A DNA stretch of 64,000 nt from Corynebacterium halotolerans (GCF_001056295.1 NZ_JVMD01000023.1:1-64000), one strand, 5' to 3'. Shown: positions 29,433-39,265, numbered from the stretch's first letter. The notes: generated from the letters alone by a model not told the origin. Translations and numbers: made by a program.

Positions 29433-29662
29433 GGGCATCGCTCACATGCGGGGGTGATCCGGGGTTCCCGCCCGGCCCCGATGCCCACATATCGGAGACG
29501 ATTGTTGATAAGCGTTGGGGTTGACCGATCAAGGTGCCCCCTTCATCGGCGGTACCCTCGGCGGCCAGATGCCGCCGTCGGCATCGTCGCCCGTAGCAAA
29601 GGGCCCCGCCGCACGGCCGCGACGGCCGCGCCCGGAAGGGCCCCCGTCCCCGAGGATCCATC

Positions 29663-32600
29663 ATGAAAACATCCGTCCTGCGGCGGATCATCGACGCCAC
29701 CCCCACGTGGTACGGGTGGTTGCTGACCATCCACGCGCTGATCGCCCTGGCGTTCAGCCTCGTGCCCGCCTGGCGCGGGCCGCTGCTGAGCCTGCGCATC
29801 CTGCTCGACACCGTGCTGCTGCCGGTGCCCGAAACCTCTCTGGCGTGGTCGGTGTCGCTGCTGCTGCTGGCGGGCGGGATCTTCAGCCGCAAGCGCATCG
29901 CATGGTGGATCGCGGTGGCCATGACCGTGCTGGTCATCGGCATGACGGTGTCCATGATGGGCGAGTGGTGGGTCATGTCGCCGGTGGACGAGGAGATCGA
30001 GATCATCGGGCTGTTCGCGGTGGGCACTCTGCTGCAGGCGCTGATCCTGACGTTCGTGATCCTGGCGCACGGCCAGTTCCGCGCCCGCGTCCGGCCGGGC
30101 GCCGTGTGGCGGGGCCTGGCCACCTGGGCCGCCGGCGCCGTGATCGCCGTCCTCGCGGGCTGGGCCCTGGTGTCGGCCTTCCCCGGGCACGGCGGCCGCG
30201 CGCCGGCGCTCCCCGAGGGCGAGCGCTTCTGGTGGGCGCTGAACAAGGTCGCGGGCCTGTCGCTGGTCGATCCCTGCGCCTTCACCGGCCGCCCGCCGAC
30301 GTGGGTCGACCTGGTGCTGGGCGCGCTCGGCGCGCTGGTCATCATCGTCGCCGTCTACGTCCTGCTGCGGTCCCAGTCCGGCCGCAACGCGCTGGCCGCC
30401 GACGACGAAACCGCCCTGCGCGCGCTGCTGGCCCGCTGGGGCGAAGAGGACTCGCTGGGCTACTTCGCCACCCGCCGCGACAAGTCGGTGGTCTACGCCG
30501 AATCCGGCCTGGCGGCGGTGACCTACCGCGTGGAGGTCGGCGTGGCGCTGGCCTCGGGCGATCCGGTCGGCTCCCCGGAGGAATGGGACGCCGCCATCGT
30601 GGCGTTCCTCGCGCGCGCCGAGGAATTCGGCTGGGTGCCGGCCGTGATGGGCGCCTCCGGCGAGGGCGCCCGCGCCTACCGCCGCCACGGCCTGATGGAG
30701 TTCCACCTGGGCGACGAGGCGATCCTGGACACGACGACGTTCCGCCTCACCGGCCCCGAGCGCAAGCCCATCCGCCAGGCGGTGCACCGCGCCCGCAACG
30801 CCGGCGCGACGGTGCGCATCCGCCGCCACGGCGACCTGTCCGCCGAGGAACTGGCGGCGGTGTCCGACGACGCCGACGCCTGGCGCGACACCACCGACGA
30901 ACGCGGCTTCTCCATGGCGCTGGGCCGCCTCGGCGACCCCGCCGATTCCGACTGCCTGCTGGTGGAGACCCTCGTCGATGACCGGCGCGTGGCCCTGCTG
31001 AGCTTCTCGCCGTGGGGCCGCACCGGCGCGTCCCTGGATCTGATGCGCCGCTCGCCCGAGGCCCCCAACGGCAGCGTCGAGCTGATGGTCTCGGAGCTGT
31101 GCCGCGAGGGCGAGGACATCGGGGTGTCGCGGATCAGCCTCAACTTCGCCGTGTTCCGCCGGGTCTTCGCCTCCGAGGACGAGCTCGGCGTCGGCCCGGT
31201 GCGCCGCACGTGGCGCCTGCTGCTGGTCTTCCTGTCCCGGTTCTGGCAGATGGAGACCCTCTACCGCTCCAACGACCGCTACGGCCCCGAGTGGCTGCCG
31301 CGCTACCTGTGCTTCGAGTCGCCGCGCACGGTCGGCCGGGTGGCCATCGCCTCCGGCATCGCCGAGGGCTTCATCCCGTGGCCCACGTGGTCGGCGCTGC
31401 GCGACTTCACCGGCGCCGTCGACCGTTCCCCGGGCGCCATCGCGGCCTACGCCGCCGTGCCCGAGGTGCTGGCCGGCATGAACCGGCTGCCCGAGCGCCG
31501 CGTCCCCGAGCAGACGGGCGTGCGCATCGGCGCCGCCCACCGCATGAAGGGCGAGGGCATCGACCCGTGGACCGTCGGCAACGTCCCGCAGGATTCCTGC
31601 GCCGACGTCGCCGCGGCCGAGCCCGGGACGCGGCTGTCCGTCGCCGGCCGCGTGATGGCCCGCCGCGACTTCGGCGGCGTGGTCTTCCTGATGGTCCGCG
31701 ACTTCCGCGGCGAATGCCAGGTGTTGCTGGAGCGCGACCGGGCGAGCAGCTTCGACCGGCTCGGCGACATCGACCTCGCCGACCTGATCTACGTCGACGG
31801 CGAGCGCGGCACGTCCCGCAACGGCGAACCGTCGCTGCTGGCGGACTCGTGGGCCATCGAGGCCAAGTCGCTGCACCCGCTGCCGGACAAGGTCCACGGC
31901 CTGCGCGATCCGGAGGCCCGCGCCCGCAACCGCCACGTCGACCTCGCCGTCGGCGATTACTCGCGCCAGGTGCTCAAGGCGCGGTCGGCGGTGCTGGGTT
32001 CGCTGCGCACGTCGCTGGGTGGCGACGGCTTCCTCGAGGTGGAGACGCCGATCCTGCAGCGCGTGCACGGCGGCGCCAACGCGCGGCCGTTCATCACGCA
32101 CATCAACGCCTACGACATGGACCTCTACCTGCGCATCGCGCCGGAGCTGTACCTCAAGCGCCTGATGTGCGGCGGCGTGGACCGCGTCTTCGAGCTGGGC
32201 CGGGTGTTCCGCAACGAGGGCGTCGACGCCACGCACAACCCGGAGTTCACCATCCTCGAGGCGTACGCGGCCCACGACGACTACGAGACCATGCGCCTGC
32301 GCTGCCAGAAGATGATCCAGGACGCCGCCATCGCCGCCAACGGCGAGTGCGTGGTGCGCGACCCGGAGGGCAACCTGGTGGACATCTCCGGCGACTGGCC
32401 GGTCAAGACGCTCTTCGGCGCGGTCACCGAGGCCGTCCGGGCGGAGGGCATCGAAACCCCGGATCTCGACGGCCGCACGCCGGAGGCACACCTGCGCGCC
32501 CTGTGCGAGCGGCTGGACATCCCCGCCCGCGCGGACTGGGACTCGGGCCAGATCGCCCTGGAGATGTACGAGCACCTGGTGGAGGAGCGCACGACGTTCC

Positions 32601-32956
32601 CGACCTTCTACACCGACTTCCCGCTGTCGGTGTCGCCGCTGACCCGCACGCACCGCACCGATCCCACGGTGACGGAGCGCTGGGATCTGGTGGCGTGGGG
32701 CGTGGAGCTGGGCACCGCCTACACCGAGCTGACCGACCCGTTGGACCAGCGCGCCCGCCTGGAGGCGCAGTCCTTCGCGGCGGCCGGCGGCGACCCGGAG
32801 GCGATGCAGGTCGACGAGGAGTTCCTGCGCGCCCTCGAGTTCGGCATGCCCCCGGCCGGTGGCCTGGGCATGGGCGTCGACCGCGTGGTCATGCTGATCA
32901 CGGGTGCGACGATCCGCGAGTCGCTGGCGTTCCCCTTCGTCCGCGACGAGAAGTGA
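29663..32956 (+). CDS. lysX: Bifunctional lysylphosphatidylglycerol synthase / lysyl-tRNA synthetase LysX
   Basis: LysX charges lysine on tRNA and transfers it to phosphatidylglycerol, giving a positively charged lipid that protects against cationic peptides. The 1097-residue protein has six or so membrane segments (residues 1-180), a DUF2156-type lysyltransferase domain (about 240-570), an OB fold (about 640-740), and a class II synthetase core. Motif 2 is FELGRVFRNEGVDATHNPEF and motif 3 is GLGMGVDRVVML. This two-part layout is typical of mycobacteria and corynebacteria. GAGGA lies before the ATG. Separate housekeeping LysS is expected elsewhere. It is followed closely by two hydrolase genes. 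Confidence 0.95.
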   Translation: MKTSVLRRIIDATPTWYGWLLTIHALIALAFSLVPAWRGPLLSLRILLDTVLLPVPETSLAWSVSLLLLAGGIFSRKRIAWWIAVAMTVLVIGMTVSMMGEWWVMSPVDEEIEIIGLFAVGTLLQALILTFVILAHGQFRARVRPGAVWRGLATWAAGAVIAVLAGWALVSAFPGHGGRAPALPEGERFWWALNKVAGLSLVDPCAFTGRPPTWVDLVLGALGALVIIVAVYVLLRSQSGRNALAADDETALRALLARWGEEDSLGYFATRRDKSVVYAESGLAAVTYRVEVGVALASGDPVGSPEEWDAAIVAFLARAEEFGWVPAVMGASGEGARAYRRHGLMEFHLGDEAILDTTTFRLTGPERKPIRQAVHRARNAGATVRIRRHGDLSAEELAAVSDDADAWRDTTDERGFSMALGRLGDPADSDCLLVETLVDDRRVALLSFSPWGRTGASLDLMRRSPEAPNGSVELMVSELCREGEDIGVSRISLNFAVFRRVFASEDELGVGPVRRTWRLLLVFLSRFWQMETLYRSNDRYGPEWLPRYLCFESPRTVGRVAIASGIAEGFIPWPTWSALRDFTGAVDRSPGAIAAYAAVPEVLAGMNRLPERRVPEQTGVRIGAAHRMKGEGIDPWTVGNVPQDSCADVAAAEPGTRLSVAGRVMARRDFGGVVFLMVRDFRGECQVLLERDRASSFDRLGDIDLADLIYVDGERGTSRNGEPSLLADSWAIEAKSLHPLPDKVHGLRDPEARARNRHVDLAVGDYSRQVLKARSAVLGSLRTSLGGDGFLEVETPILQRVHGGANARPFITHINAYDMDLYLRIAPELYLKRLMCGGVDRVFELGRVFRNEGVDATHNPEFTILEAYAAHDDYETMRLRCQKMIQDAAIAANGECVVRDPEGNLVDISGDWPVKTLFGAVTEAVRAEGIETPDLDGRTPEAHLRALCERLDIPARADWDSGQIALEMYEHLVEERTTFPTFYTDFPLSVSPLTRTHRTDPTVTERWDLVAWGVELGTAYTELTDPLDQRARLEAQSFAAAGGDPEAMQVDEEFLRALEFGMPPAGGLGMGVDRVVMLITGATIRESLAFPFVRDEK

Positions 32957-32966
32957 GCCCGCGCCG

Positions 32967-33860
32967 ATGACCTCCCGCAAGGCCCCGCAGATCCCCCCGT
33001 CGCCGCCGATCCGCACCGGCGCCCCCGTCGTCGTCATGGCGGGCGGGGCGGGGGTTCCGGCGCGCAAGTGGGCGCCGGTCGTCGCGGAGCTTTCCGACGC
33101 CCGCGCCCCCGACGGCGGACCGTACCCGTACGTCATCGTCGATCGTCCCGGGCTGGGGCGGCGGCGCGCGTGGACCTTCGGCGACGTCCCGGATTTCGGC
33201 GACGAGGTCGGCCGCGTGGTCCACGATCTGCGCCGGTGCCGCGAGGAGGGGGGGTCGCCGGTGATTCTCGCGGTCCATTCGGCGGCCGGGTTCCTGGCGG
33301 AGGGCGCCGTGCGCGCCAATCCGGGCCTGGTGGACGGGGTGCTGCTCATCGACGTCTCCGTGGTCGAGGACGCCGGCCGCCCGTCGCCGGTGTTCGAGGC
33401 GGTGTCGCATGCGACCGGCCTGACGCTGGAACCGCTGGTGCGGTGGGCGTGGCCCCGGATGCGGCGCGGCGAGCTGTCGTCGATGCTGCTGGAAAACGCC
33501 GTGTTCTCCCGGTGGGCGCGCGATCTGCGGGACCTGCGGGCGGTGGATGCGGCGGTCGGCGACGCCGGCGGGTCCGGCCGCGTCCGCGCCGTCACGGCGG
33601 TCACGGACATCTTCGCCGTGCCGAAGCGCCGCCTGCGCGTGGGCGAGGATCCCGCGGCGGTCGCGGCGGCCGCCCCCGGGCGGGAGGCGCATCTGCGCGT
33701 GTGGGGCGAACTGGCGGGGGGCTCCCGAGACGGCGAAGACGGGCCGGAAGTGGCTATCCTCGCGCCGTGCCCGCACATGGTCATGACCCATCGCCCCGCC
33801 GACGTCGTCGCGCAGATCTCCGGCCTCGTCGCGCGGACGTCTCCGCGCGCCCCGGCATGA
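32967..33860 (+). CDS. Alpha/beta hydrolase, cytoplasmic
   Basis: A 297-residue alpha/beta hydrolase without a signal peptide. It has VVVMAGGAG (oxyanion region), VIVDRPGLGRR, the nucleophile elbow AVHSAAG, and a likely catalytic His in PCPHMVMTH near the end. It starts 10 bases after lysX and overlaps the next gene by 4 bases (ATGA), so lysX, this gene and the exported esterase look like one operon. The substrate is unknown; a lipid ester would fit the neighbour but is only a guess. Confidence 0.78.
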   Translation: MTSRKAPQIPPSPPIRTGAPVVVMAGGAGVPARKWAPVVAELSDARAPDGGPYPYVIVDRPGLGRRRAWTFGDVPDFGDEVGRVVHDLRRCREEGGSPVILAVHSAAGFLAEGAVRANPGLVDGVLLIDVSVVEDAGRPSPVFEAVSHATGLTLEPLVRWAWPRMRRGELSSMLLENAVFSRWARDLRDLRAVDAAVGDAGGSGRVRAVTAVTDIFAVPKRRLRVGEDPAAVAAAAPGREAHLRVWGELAGGSRDGEDGPEVAILAPCPHMVMTHRPADVVAQISGLVARTSPRAPA

Positions 33861-34786
33861 ACGGGCCGGGCACGCCGATGGTGGACCGGCGGACCGTCGT
33901 GAAGCTGCTCGGCCTGGCCGCCGCCGGCTTCGCGGTCGGGGGCGTGGCCACGTGCGACGGGCCGCGGGGCGTGTCCGAGAAGGACGCCGGGGCCGCCGGT
34001 GCGGTGCGGTACTCCTACGGGTGGCATGAGCGGCAGGTCGGGGACCTGTTCCTGCCCCAGGGAGCCAAGCGCGACGGTGCCGGACCGTTGCCGCTGGCCG
34101 TGATGATCCACGGCGGCGGCTGGTCGGGGTTCTCCACCGCCGCATCCACCGGGCACATGGCCGCCGACCTGGCGCGGCGCGGCATGGCCGTGTGGAACAT
34201 CGAGTACCGCGGTAGCGGGCGCGGCGGCGGGTGGCCGCACACGTACGTCGACGTCGCCGCCGCGATGGACCACGTGCCCAAGCTGGCCGGACAGGCCGAC
34301 GTGGAGATCGACCTCGACCGCGTCACCGTCACCGGCGTCAGCGCCGGCGGGAACCTCGCGGCGTGGGCGGCTGGGCGGACGATGCTGCCGCCGGAGATCC
34401 CCGGCTCGCGGCCGAAGTTCCCCGTGCGCAACTGCGTGGCCATCTGCGGCGTGTACGACCTGGCCAAGGCGTTCCGGGCGGGCGACAAGCACATCGTCCC
34501 GCTGCTCGGCGGCCCGCCCGAGGCCTACCCCGACCGGTACCGCGACGCTTCGCCGGTCTTCCACGTCGACCCCGGCGTGCGCATGTCCGTGCTGCACGGC
34601 CGCAACGACCGGACCGTTTCCTTCGAGCAGGCCACCGTCTACGCCGATGCCGCCCGCGCCGCCGGCAACCCCGTCGACCTGCGGATCCTCCACGACGCCG
34701 ACCACGGCTCCTGGGGCAAGATCCACGGCGCGCCGTGGGCGCTGGCGAAGAAGGCCATCGCCGGACAGCTGGGCCTGAGCGCGTAG
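33857..34786 (+). CDS. Exported alpha/beta hydrolase (BD-FAE-like esterase), paralogue 2
   Basis: A 309-residue paralogue of the gene at 28254. The signal DRRTVVKLLGLAAAGFAVGG has a twin-arginine. The catalytic parts are VMIHGGGW, TGVSAGGN (Ser), HGRNDRTVS (acid) and HDADHGSW (His). The stretch AVWNIEYRGSGRGGGWPHTY is nearly identical in both paralogues. A Cys in GGVATCDGP lies just after the signal but is not a good lipobox. Overlap with the previous gene (ATGA) ties it to the lysX operon. Substrate unknown. Confidence 0.83.
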   Translation: MNGPGTPMVDRRTVVKLLGLAAAGFAVGGVATCDGPRGVSEKDAGAAGAVRYSYGWHERQVGDLFLPQGAKRDGAGPLPLAVMIHGGGWSGFSTAASTGHMAADLARRGMAVWNIEYRGSGRGGGWPHTYVDVAAAMDHVPKLAGQADVEIDLDRVTVTGVSAGGNLAAWAAGRTMLPPEIPGSRPKFPVRNCVAICGVYDLAKAFRAGDKHIVPLLGGPPEAYPDRYRDASPVFHVDPGVRMSVLHGRNDRTVSFEQATVYADAARAAGNPVDLRILHDADHGSWGKIHGAPWALAKKAIAGQLGLSA

Positions 34787-34873
34787 CGGCGCCTTGCCCG
34801 GCCCCGTCCGAAGTTCCGCCCGGCCGCTTAACCCGCCCCACGACCGCGCCCGCCCGCGATTTAGGCTTTCCCC

Positions 34874-35536
34874 ATGACCGTCACCGCCTTCCTCGCACTG
34901 CTCGGCGTCTGGTTCGCGGCGATCTGCTCGCCGGGGCCGGATCTGCTGTGCCTGGTGCGCATCGCCACGCGGTCGCGGGCGCGGGGGCTGGCCGCCGCGG
35001 CGGGAATCGTCGCGGGCATCCTCGTGTGGCTGGTGCTGACGCTCGCCGGGCTCGGCGCGCTGCTCGCCGCCGCGCCGTGGCTGCTGTCGGTCCTGCAGAT
35101 CGCGGGCGGCGCATACCTGCTGTGGCTCGGCTTCTCCGCGCTGCGGGCGGGCGTGCGCGCGTTGCGCGGCGGCGGGGCGCCGTCCCCGGACCCGCTTGAC
35201 GACGCCCACGTCCCCGCCGAGCAGCGCCCCGGCCTGACCGGCGCGTTCCTGCAGGGCCTGTTCACCAACCTGTCCAATCCGAAGGCCGTCATCTTCTTCG
35301 GTGCGGTGTTCACCAGGTTCATCGAGCCGGGCATGGGCTTCGGGCAGCAGGCGCTCATCGTCGTCGTCTTGGCCGTCTGCTCCATCGCGTGGTTCGGCGG
35401 CGTCGCCCGGGGCCTCGGCCACCCCGCATTCGCCGGGGCGCTGCACCGCGCCGGGCCGTGGATCGACGCCATCTCCGGCGCCATCTTCCTGGTCCTCGCC
35501 GTCGCCGTCATCGCCGAAGGCGCCGGCTCCCTCTGA
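34874..35536 (+). CDS. LysE/RhtB-family amino-acid exporter
   Basis: A 220-residue membrane protein with about six hydrophobic segments and the LysE/RhtB signature SPGPDLLCLVRIATRSRARGL at the N-terminus. Later blocks are LPxxxxQ-like AFLQGLFTNLSNPKAVIFF. The family exports amino acids such as lysine, arginine, threonine or homoserine lactone. TAGGCT lies 6 nt before the ATG (leaderless). The loop near residue 110 (LDDAHVPAEQ) contains the word CGTCGTCAAGC in reverse. No LysG-type regulator is adjacent. Confidence 0.9.
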   Translation: MTVTAFLALLGVWFAAICSPGPDLLCLVRIATRSRARGLAAAAGIVAGILVWLVLTLAGLGALLAAAPWLLSVLQIAGGAYLLWLGFSALRAGVRALRGGGAPSPDPLDDAHVPAEQRPGLTGAFLQGLFTNLSNPKAVIFFGAVFTRFIEPGMGFGQQALIVVVLAVCSIAWFGGVARGLGHPAFAGALHRAGPWIDAISGAIFLVLAVAVIAEGAGSL

Positions 35537-35728
35537 CGAAACCGGGCGGTTGCGGACCACGTGGGCGTCGTCAAGCACACCCCACCGCCCGCGCCCCGCC
35601 CGCCAACGCTGGTAGGAACGACGTCAGGCAGGTTGCGGCGGCGCCCCGCGCGCCACCGGCACCCCGCGAACGACGACACGGGCGGCCCCGCGGCCGCCGC
35701 ACACGCACCACCAGCTGGAGGAACAATC

Positions 35729-36475
35729 ATGGGCAAGCCCGTCGCAGTAGTCACCGGCGCATCCTCGGGAATCGGCGCCGCCACAGCCGCCGCACTCGCC
35801 GCCGCGGGATACGAAGTCGTGCTCGGCGCGCGGCGCGCCGACAAACTCGCCGAGGTCGCCCGCCGCATCGGCGACGCCGGCGGAACGGCGCGGGTCGTCG
35901 AACTCGACGTCACCGACCAAACCGCCGTCGACGCCCTCGCCGCCGAGGTCCAGTCATGCGACGTGCTGGTCAACAATGCTGGCGGCGCCCTGGGCATGGA
36001 ATCCGTCGAAGACGCCGTCGAGGAAAAATGGCGCTGGATGTACGACGTCAACGTCCTGGGCACCCTCCGCGTCACCCGCGCCCTGCTGCCCGCGCTGAAG
36101 GCCGCGAAAGGCGCCGTGATCACCATCGGCTCCATCGCCGCCCGCCAGAACTACCCCGGCGGCGCCGGATACAACGCCGCCAAGCACGGCGAACGCGCCC
36201 TGACCGAGGTGCTGCGCCAGGAGATCGCCGCCGACGGCGTCCGTGTCACCGAAATCGACCCCGGCCGCGTGCACACCGACTTCTCGCTCGTGCGCTTCGA
36301 CGGAGACGCCGAGAAGGCCGGCCGCGTCTACGAGGGCGTCGAGTCGCTGACCGCCGAGGACGTCGCCGAAGTGATCACCTTCGTGGCCACCCGCCCCGCG
36401 CACGTCAACATCGACTTCCTGCAGATCACCCCCATCGACCAGGCCGGCAACGCCGCGCCGAAGCCGGTGAAGTAG
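35729..36475 (+). CDS. SDR family oxidoreductase (YdfG-like)
   Basis: A 248-residue classical SDR. TGASSGIG (residues 9-16), VLVNNAGGALG, IGSIAARQNYPGGAGYNAAKHG (Ser-Tyr-Lys) and IDPGRVHTDF are in family order. It resembles YdfG/serine 3-dehydrogenase-type enzymes. GGAGGA lies 9 bases before the ATG at 35729; an in-frame extension upstream is Arg/Pro-rich and not credible. A second SDR follows after 2 bases. The 190 bases before it contain CGTCGTCAAGC (35566) and no gene. Confidence 0.9.
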   Translation: MGKPVAVVTGASSGIGAATAAALAAAGYEVVLGARRADKLAEVARRIGDAGGTARVVELDVTDQTAVDALAAEVQSCDVLVNNAGGALGMESVEDAVEEKWRWMYDVNVLGTLRVTRALLPALKAAKGAVITIGSIAARQNYPGGAGYNAAKHGERALTEVLRQEIAADGVRVTEIDPGRVHTDFSLVRFDGDAEKAGRVYEGVESLTAEDVAEVITFVATRPAHVNIDFLQITPIDQAGNAAPKPVK

Positions 36476-36477
36476 GC

Positions 36478-37293
36478 GTGGCGGGGAACGGGGAAGCCGG
36501 CGTGGGCGGCGGTGCGATTGGCTCCGTGGTGGAGCGTGCGGGCGGCCGCCCGATTGCGCTGGTCACCGGAGCGTCGCGGGGGATCGGCCGTGCGGTGGCG
36601 CTCGATCTCGGGCGCGACCATCACGTCCTCGTCGGTGCGACGACGGCCGAAGGGGCGGAGGCCGTGGTGTCGGAGCTGCCCTCCGCCGAGGCGTTCGTCG
36701 CCGACCTGACGGACCCCGACCAGGTCGTCGCCGCCGTCGCGCGCGCGGGGCTCGACGGTGGCGGTGCAGGCGGCGGTGTCGGGGAGAACGGGGGCGGCGC
36801 GGCGGATGCGCCGGCGTCGCGGAAGCCGCGGCTCGACGTGTTGGTTCATTCGGCCGGGATATGGGCGAAGAGCACCGTCGCCGACGCCGACCGCGACGAA
36901 TGGTCGAGGCTGCTGGACATCAACGTCGTGGCCGTCGTCGACCTGACCCGCCGCTTGCTGCCGGCGCTCCGCGAGGGGCACGGCACGGTCGTGGCGATCA
37001 ACTCGGGCTCCGGCTACAAGTCGGGGCCGGGCTTGGGCCTGTATTCGGCGTCGAAGTTCGCGTTGCGCGCCATCACCGACGCCCTGCGTGAGGAGGAGCG
37101 TGGCCGCGTGCGCGTCTCCTCCGTCCACCCGGGTCGCGTGGACACCGACATGCAGGTGCAGATCATGGGCGCCGACGGCTACGACGGCTCGAAGTACGTC
37201 CACGTCGACTCCATCGCCGCCGCCGTGCGGCTGTGCGTGGATGCGACGGACGACTGCATCGTGGAGGAAGTCACCGTCCGCCCGCGCAAATAA
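36478..37293 (+). CDS. SDR family oxidoreductase
   Basis: A 271-residue SDR with TGASRGIGRAVALDL, VLVHSAGI in place of NNAG, INSGSGYKSGPGLGLYSASK (Ser-Tyr-Lys) and VSSVHPGRVDTDM. A Gly-rich insertion lies near residue 95-115. The start is uncertain: GTG at 36478, 2 bases after the previous stop, fits coupling, but in-frame GTGs at 36502 and 36526 are also possible. It forms a two-gene unit with the SDR at 35729. A long hairpin follows the stop. Confidence 0.85.
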   Translation: MAGNGEAGVGGGAIGSVVERAGGRPIALVTGASRGIGRAVALDLGRDHHVLVGATTAEGAEAVVSELPSAEAFVADLTDPDQVVAAVARAGLDGGGAGGGVGENGGGAADAPASRKPRLDVLVHSAGIWAKSTVADADRDEWSRLLDINVVAVVDLTRRLLPALREGHGTVVAINSGSGYKSGPGLGLYSASKFALRAITDALREEERGRVRVSSVHPGRVDTDMQVQIMGADGYDGSKYVHVDSIAAAVRLCVDATDDCIVEEVTVRPRK

Positions 37294-37301
37294 ATCTGCT
37301 C

Positions 37302-37369
37302 CAGATGCGCCAGTTCCAGGCAGATGCGCCCGTTGCAACGGGTGTATTTGCCTGGAACTGGCGCATCTG
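37302..37369. terminator. 33-bp hairpin between convergent genes (family B)
   Basis: Arms 37302-37334 and 37337-37369 pair over 33 bases; the only three mismatches are G-T, which are G-U pairs in plus-strand RNA. The centre is CCCGTTGCAACGGG. Outer arms (CAGATGCGCCAGTTCCAGG) differ from family A, but the TGCAACGGGT centre is the same. It lies between the convergent SDR and fadD-like genes. Confidence 0.75.
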
Positions 37370-37585
37370 CGGTGAGGGGGCGGGGAATGGCGGGGGTTTG
37401 GGCGGACACGGCCTGGAAATGGGCGACGGCCCCGCGGGACGTGGTGTCCGCGGGGCCGTCGCAAAGCTTGGTTGGCCTCGAGTTTGAACCCGGCCATGAA
37501 ACCGGGCCCGGCAGCGAAGATTCGCCGCTCAGGCGCTGAACTTACCCGGTGCCGGAACCACCCGGCGCCGGGGCTGGGCCGATTT

Positions 37586-39265
37586 TTACTCCGGCTCCGG
37601 AACCGGCAGCAGACGCGGGACGACCTTGCCGGTCGCGTTGCGCGGCAGATCATCGACGAAGTGGATGTGCTCCGGCACCGAGTGCTCCGCGAGGTTCTCG
37701 CGGACGACCTGGCGCATCTCATCCGGATCCAACGCGTTGCCCGCCTGGTTGTCCTTGCGGATCACGAACGTGTGCAGCTCGGCGAGCAGCGTCTTCGTGT
37801 TGTTCACTCCGATGGTGTGCAGATCCTCGACACCGTCGAGGGCGCCCAGGACCTCATCGACCTCGCGCGGGAAGGTGTTCTCGCCGCCCTTGATCACCAT
37901 GTCGTCCGAACGGCCGCAAACGTAGAGGAAGCCGTCCTCGTCCATGCGGCCCAGGTCGCCGATCTCCAGAAGGCCGTCGACCATGCGGAACTTGTCGCGC
38001 TGCGACGCCATGTAACCCGTGAACGCAAGCTCCTGGGCGGTGTGGATGCGGCCGATCTCGCCGGCCGGGACATCGTTGTCGTCGTCGTCGAGGATGCGGA
38101 CGTGCGCGCCGATGGCGGGGCGGCCCGCCGAATCCGGGCGCTCCGCGAGCTCCGGGCCGGTGGCGATGGAGGTCAGGCCGGCCTCGGTCGAACCGTAGAA
38201 GTTGCAGACCACCGGGCCGAAACGCTTGGTCAGTGCGGTGACCAGCCACGCCGGGATGGCGTTGCCCGAGGAAATCATGAACTCGAACGGACCCGGGTTC
38301 GGGCGCGGGTTGGCCTCGAGCTCGTCATTGAGGATGCGGAGGAAGATCGCAGCCGACACCAGGCCGTTGACGCCGTACTTGTCGAACTGCTCCAGCGCGG
38401 CCTTCGGCTCGAACTGGCGCTGGGTGACCAGGGTCGCGCCGGTGACCATCGCGATGATGACGTTCGCCCAGCCCCAGGCGTGGAACATCGACGCGGACTG
38501 GTGGATGACCATGTTGCGGCGCCACGGAATGCGGTCCGCGATGGCGCCCAGGGTCGCCGGGGTCTTCGGCTCGTTGCGCAGCACGCCCTTCGGGATGCCC
38601 GTGGTGCCCGACGACATGATGATGATGCGGCCCTGCTTCGGGCGGGTCTCCAGCTCCGAGGTGCCGCCGGCGTCGATGAGATCCTGCATGAACAGGTAGT
38701 TCTCGGGGACCTCGGGGCGGTTGTCCTTGTCGAAGACGTGCGTGACCACGACGGTGCAGTCGCCGATGTCCTCCGGCACGCGCTCGAGGAACTCCTCGTC
38801 GACGAAGAGGTAATCGATCTTGGTCTCGTTGAGGAGGCCGGAGATCTGGTGGGCCGAGGAGCCGATGTTCATGATCATGATCTCGGAGCCCAGCAGGCCC
38901 TTGACCGCCATCGGGATGATGATGCCGCGGCCGTTGCGGGCGATGATGCCGAAGCGGGACTCGGGGCCCATGCCGCGGTCCTTGAGCGCGCGGGCCAGCG
39001 CCCACACGTCGTCGCGCAGCTCGGCGTAAGTCAGCTCGCCCTCGTCGTCGACGAGCGCGAGACGGTCCGGGTAACGCTCGGCGCTCATGGTGATCAGGCC
39101 GCCGACCGCGAAGCGCCAGCGCCGGATGCAGTTGAGGCAGAACGGCGCGGTCTTCGGAGTCATGTAGAGGGCGCCCGTTTTGAGGAGGGGGCTCAGAGAC
39201 TTCGCAACGGCCTTCACCTGGAACGGCAGCGGCAGCTTGGGTGCGGAGTTGATTTCGGCGGACAT
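37586..39265 (-). CDS. Acyl-CoA synthetase (FadD-type, ANL superfamily)
   Basis: A 559-residue adenylate-forming enzyme that activates a fatty or other carboxylic acid with ATP and CoA. The AMP motif is IIIMSSGTTGIPKGVLRN, the A5 motif NFYGSTEAG, the A7/A8 region IGDLGRMDEDGFLYVCGRSDDMVIKGGENTFP and the catalytic lysine is in NATGKVVPR. The ATG at 39265 has AGGAAC upstream. A palindrome at 39352 lies near a TATTAG box. It is next to an acyl-CoA oxidase-like gene on the same strand, which suggests lipid degradation. Confidence 0.9.
   Translation of the reverse strand: MSAEINSAPKLPLPFQVKAVAKSLSPLLKTGALYMTPKTAPFCLNCIRRWRFAVGGLITMSAERYPDRLALVDDEGELTYAELRDDVWALARALKDRGMGPESRFGIIARNGRGIIIPMAVKGLLGSEIMIMNIGSSAHQISGLLNETKIDYLFVDEEFLERVPEDIGDCTVVVTHVFDKDNRPEVPENYLFMQDLIDAGGTSELETRPKQGRIIIMSSGTTGIPKGVLRNEPKTPATLGAIADRIPWRRNMVIHQSASMFHAWGWANVIIAMVTGATLVTQRQFEPKAALEQFDKYGVNGLVSAAIFLRILNDELEANPRPNPGPFEFMISSGNAIPAWLVTALTKRFGPVVCNFYGSTEAGLTSIATGPELAERPDSAGRPAIGAHVRILDDDDNDVPAGEIGRIHTAQELAFTGYMASQRDKFRMVDGLLEIGDLGRMDEDGFLYVCGRSDDMVIKGGENTFPREVDEVLGALDGVEDLHTIGVNNTKTLLAELHTFVIRKDNQAGNALDPDEMRQVVRENLAEHSVPEHIHFVDDLPRNATGKVVPRLLPVPEPE

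Noticed and set aside
29543..35578. A 2011-codon open frame on the minus strand across lysX and its neighbours
   Set aside because: It runs antisense to five well-supported genes and has low-complexity composition with no recognisable domain.
37294..37585. A tRNA or other RNA gene in the palindrome-rich gap
   Set aside because: The fold is a single long hairpin without anticodon-arm or T-arm motifs; a bidirectional terminator explains it better.
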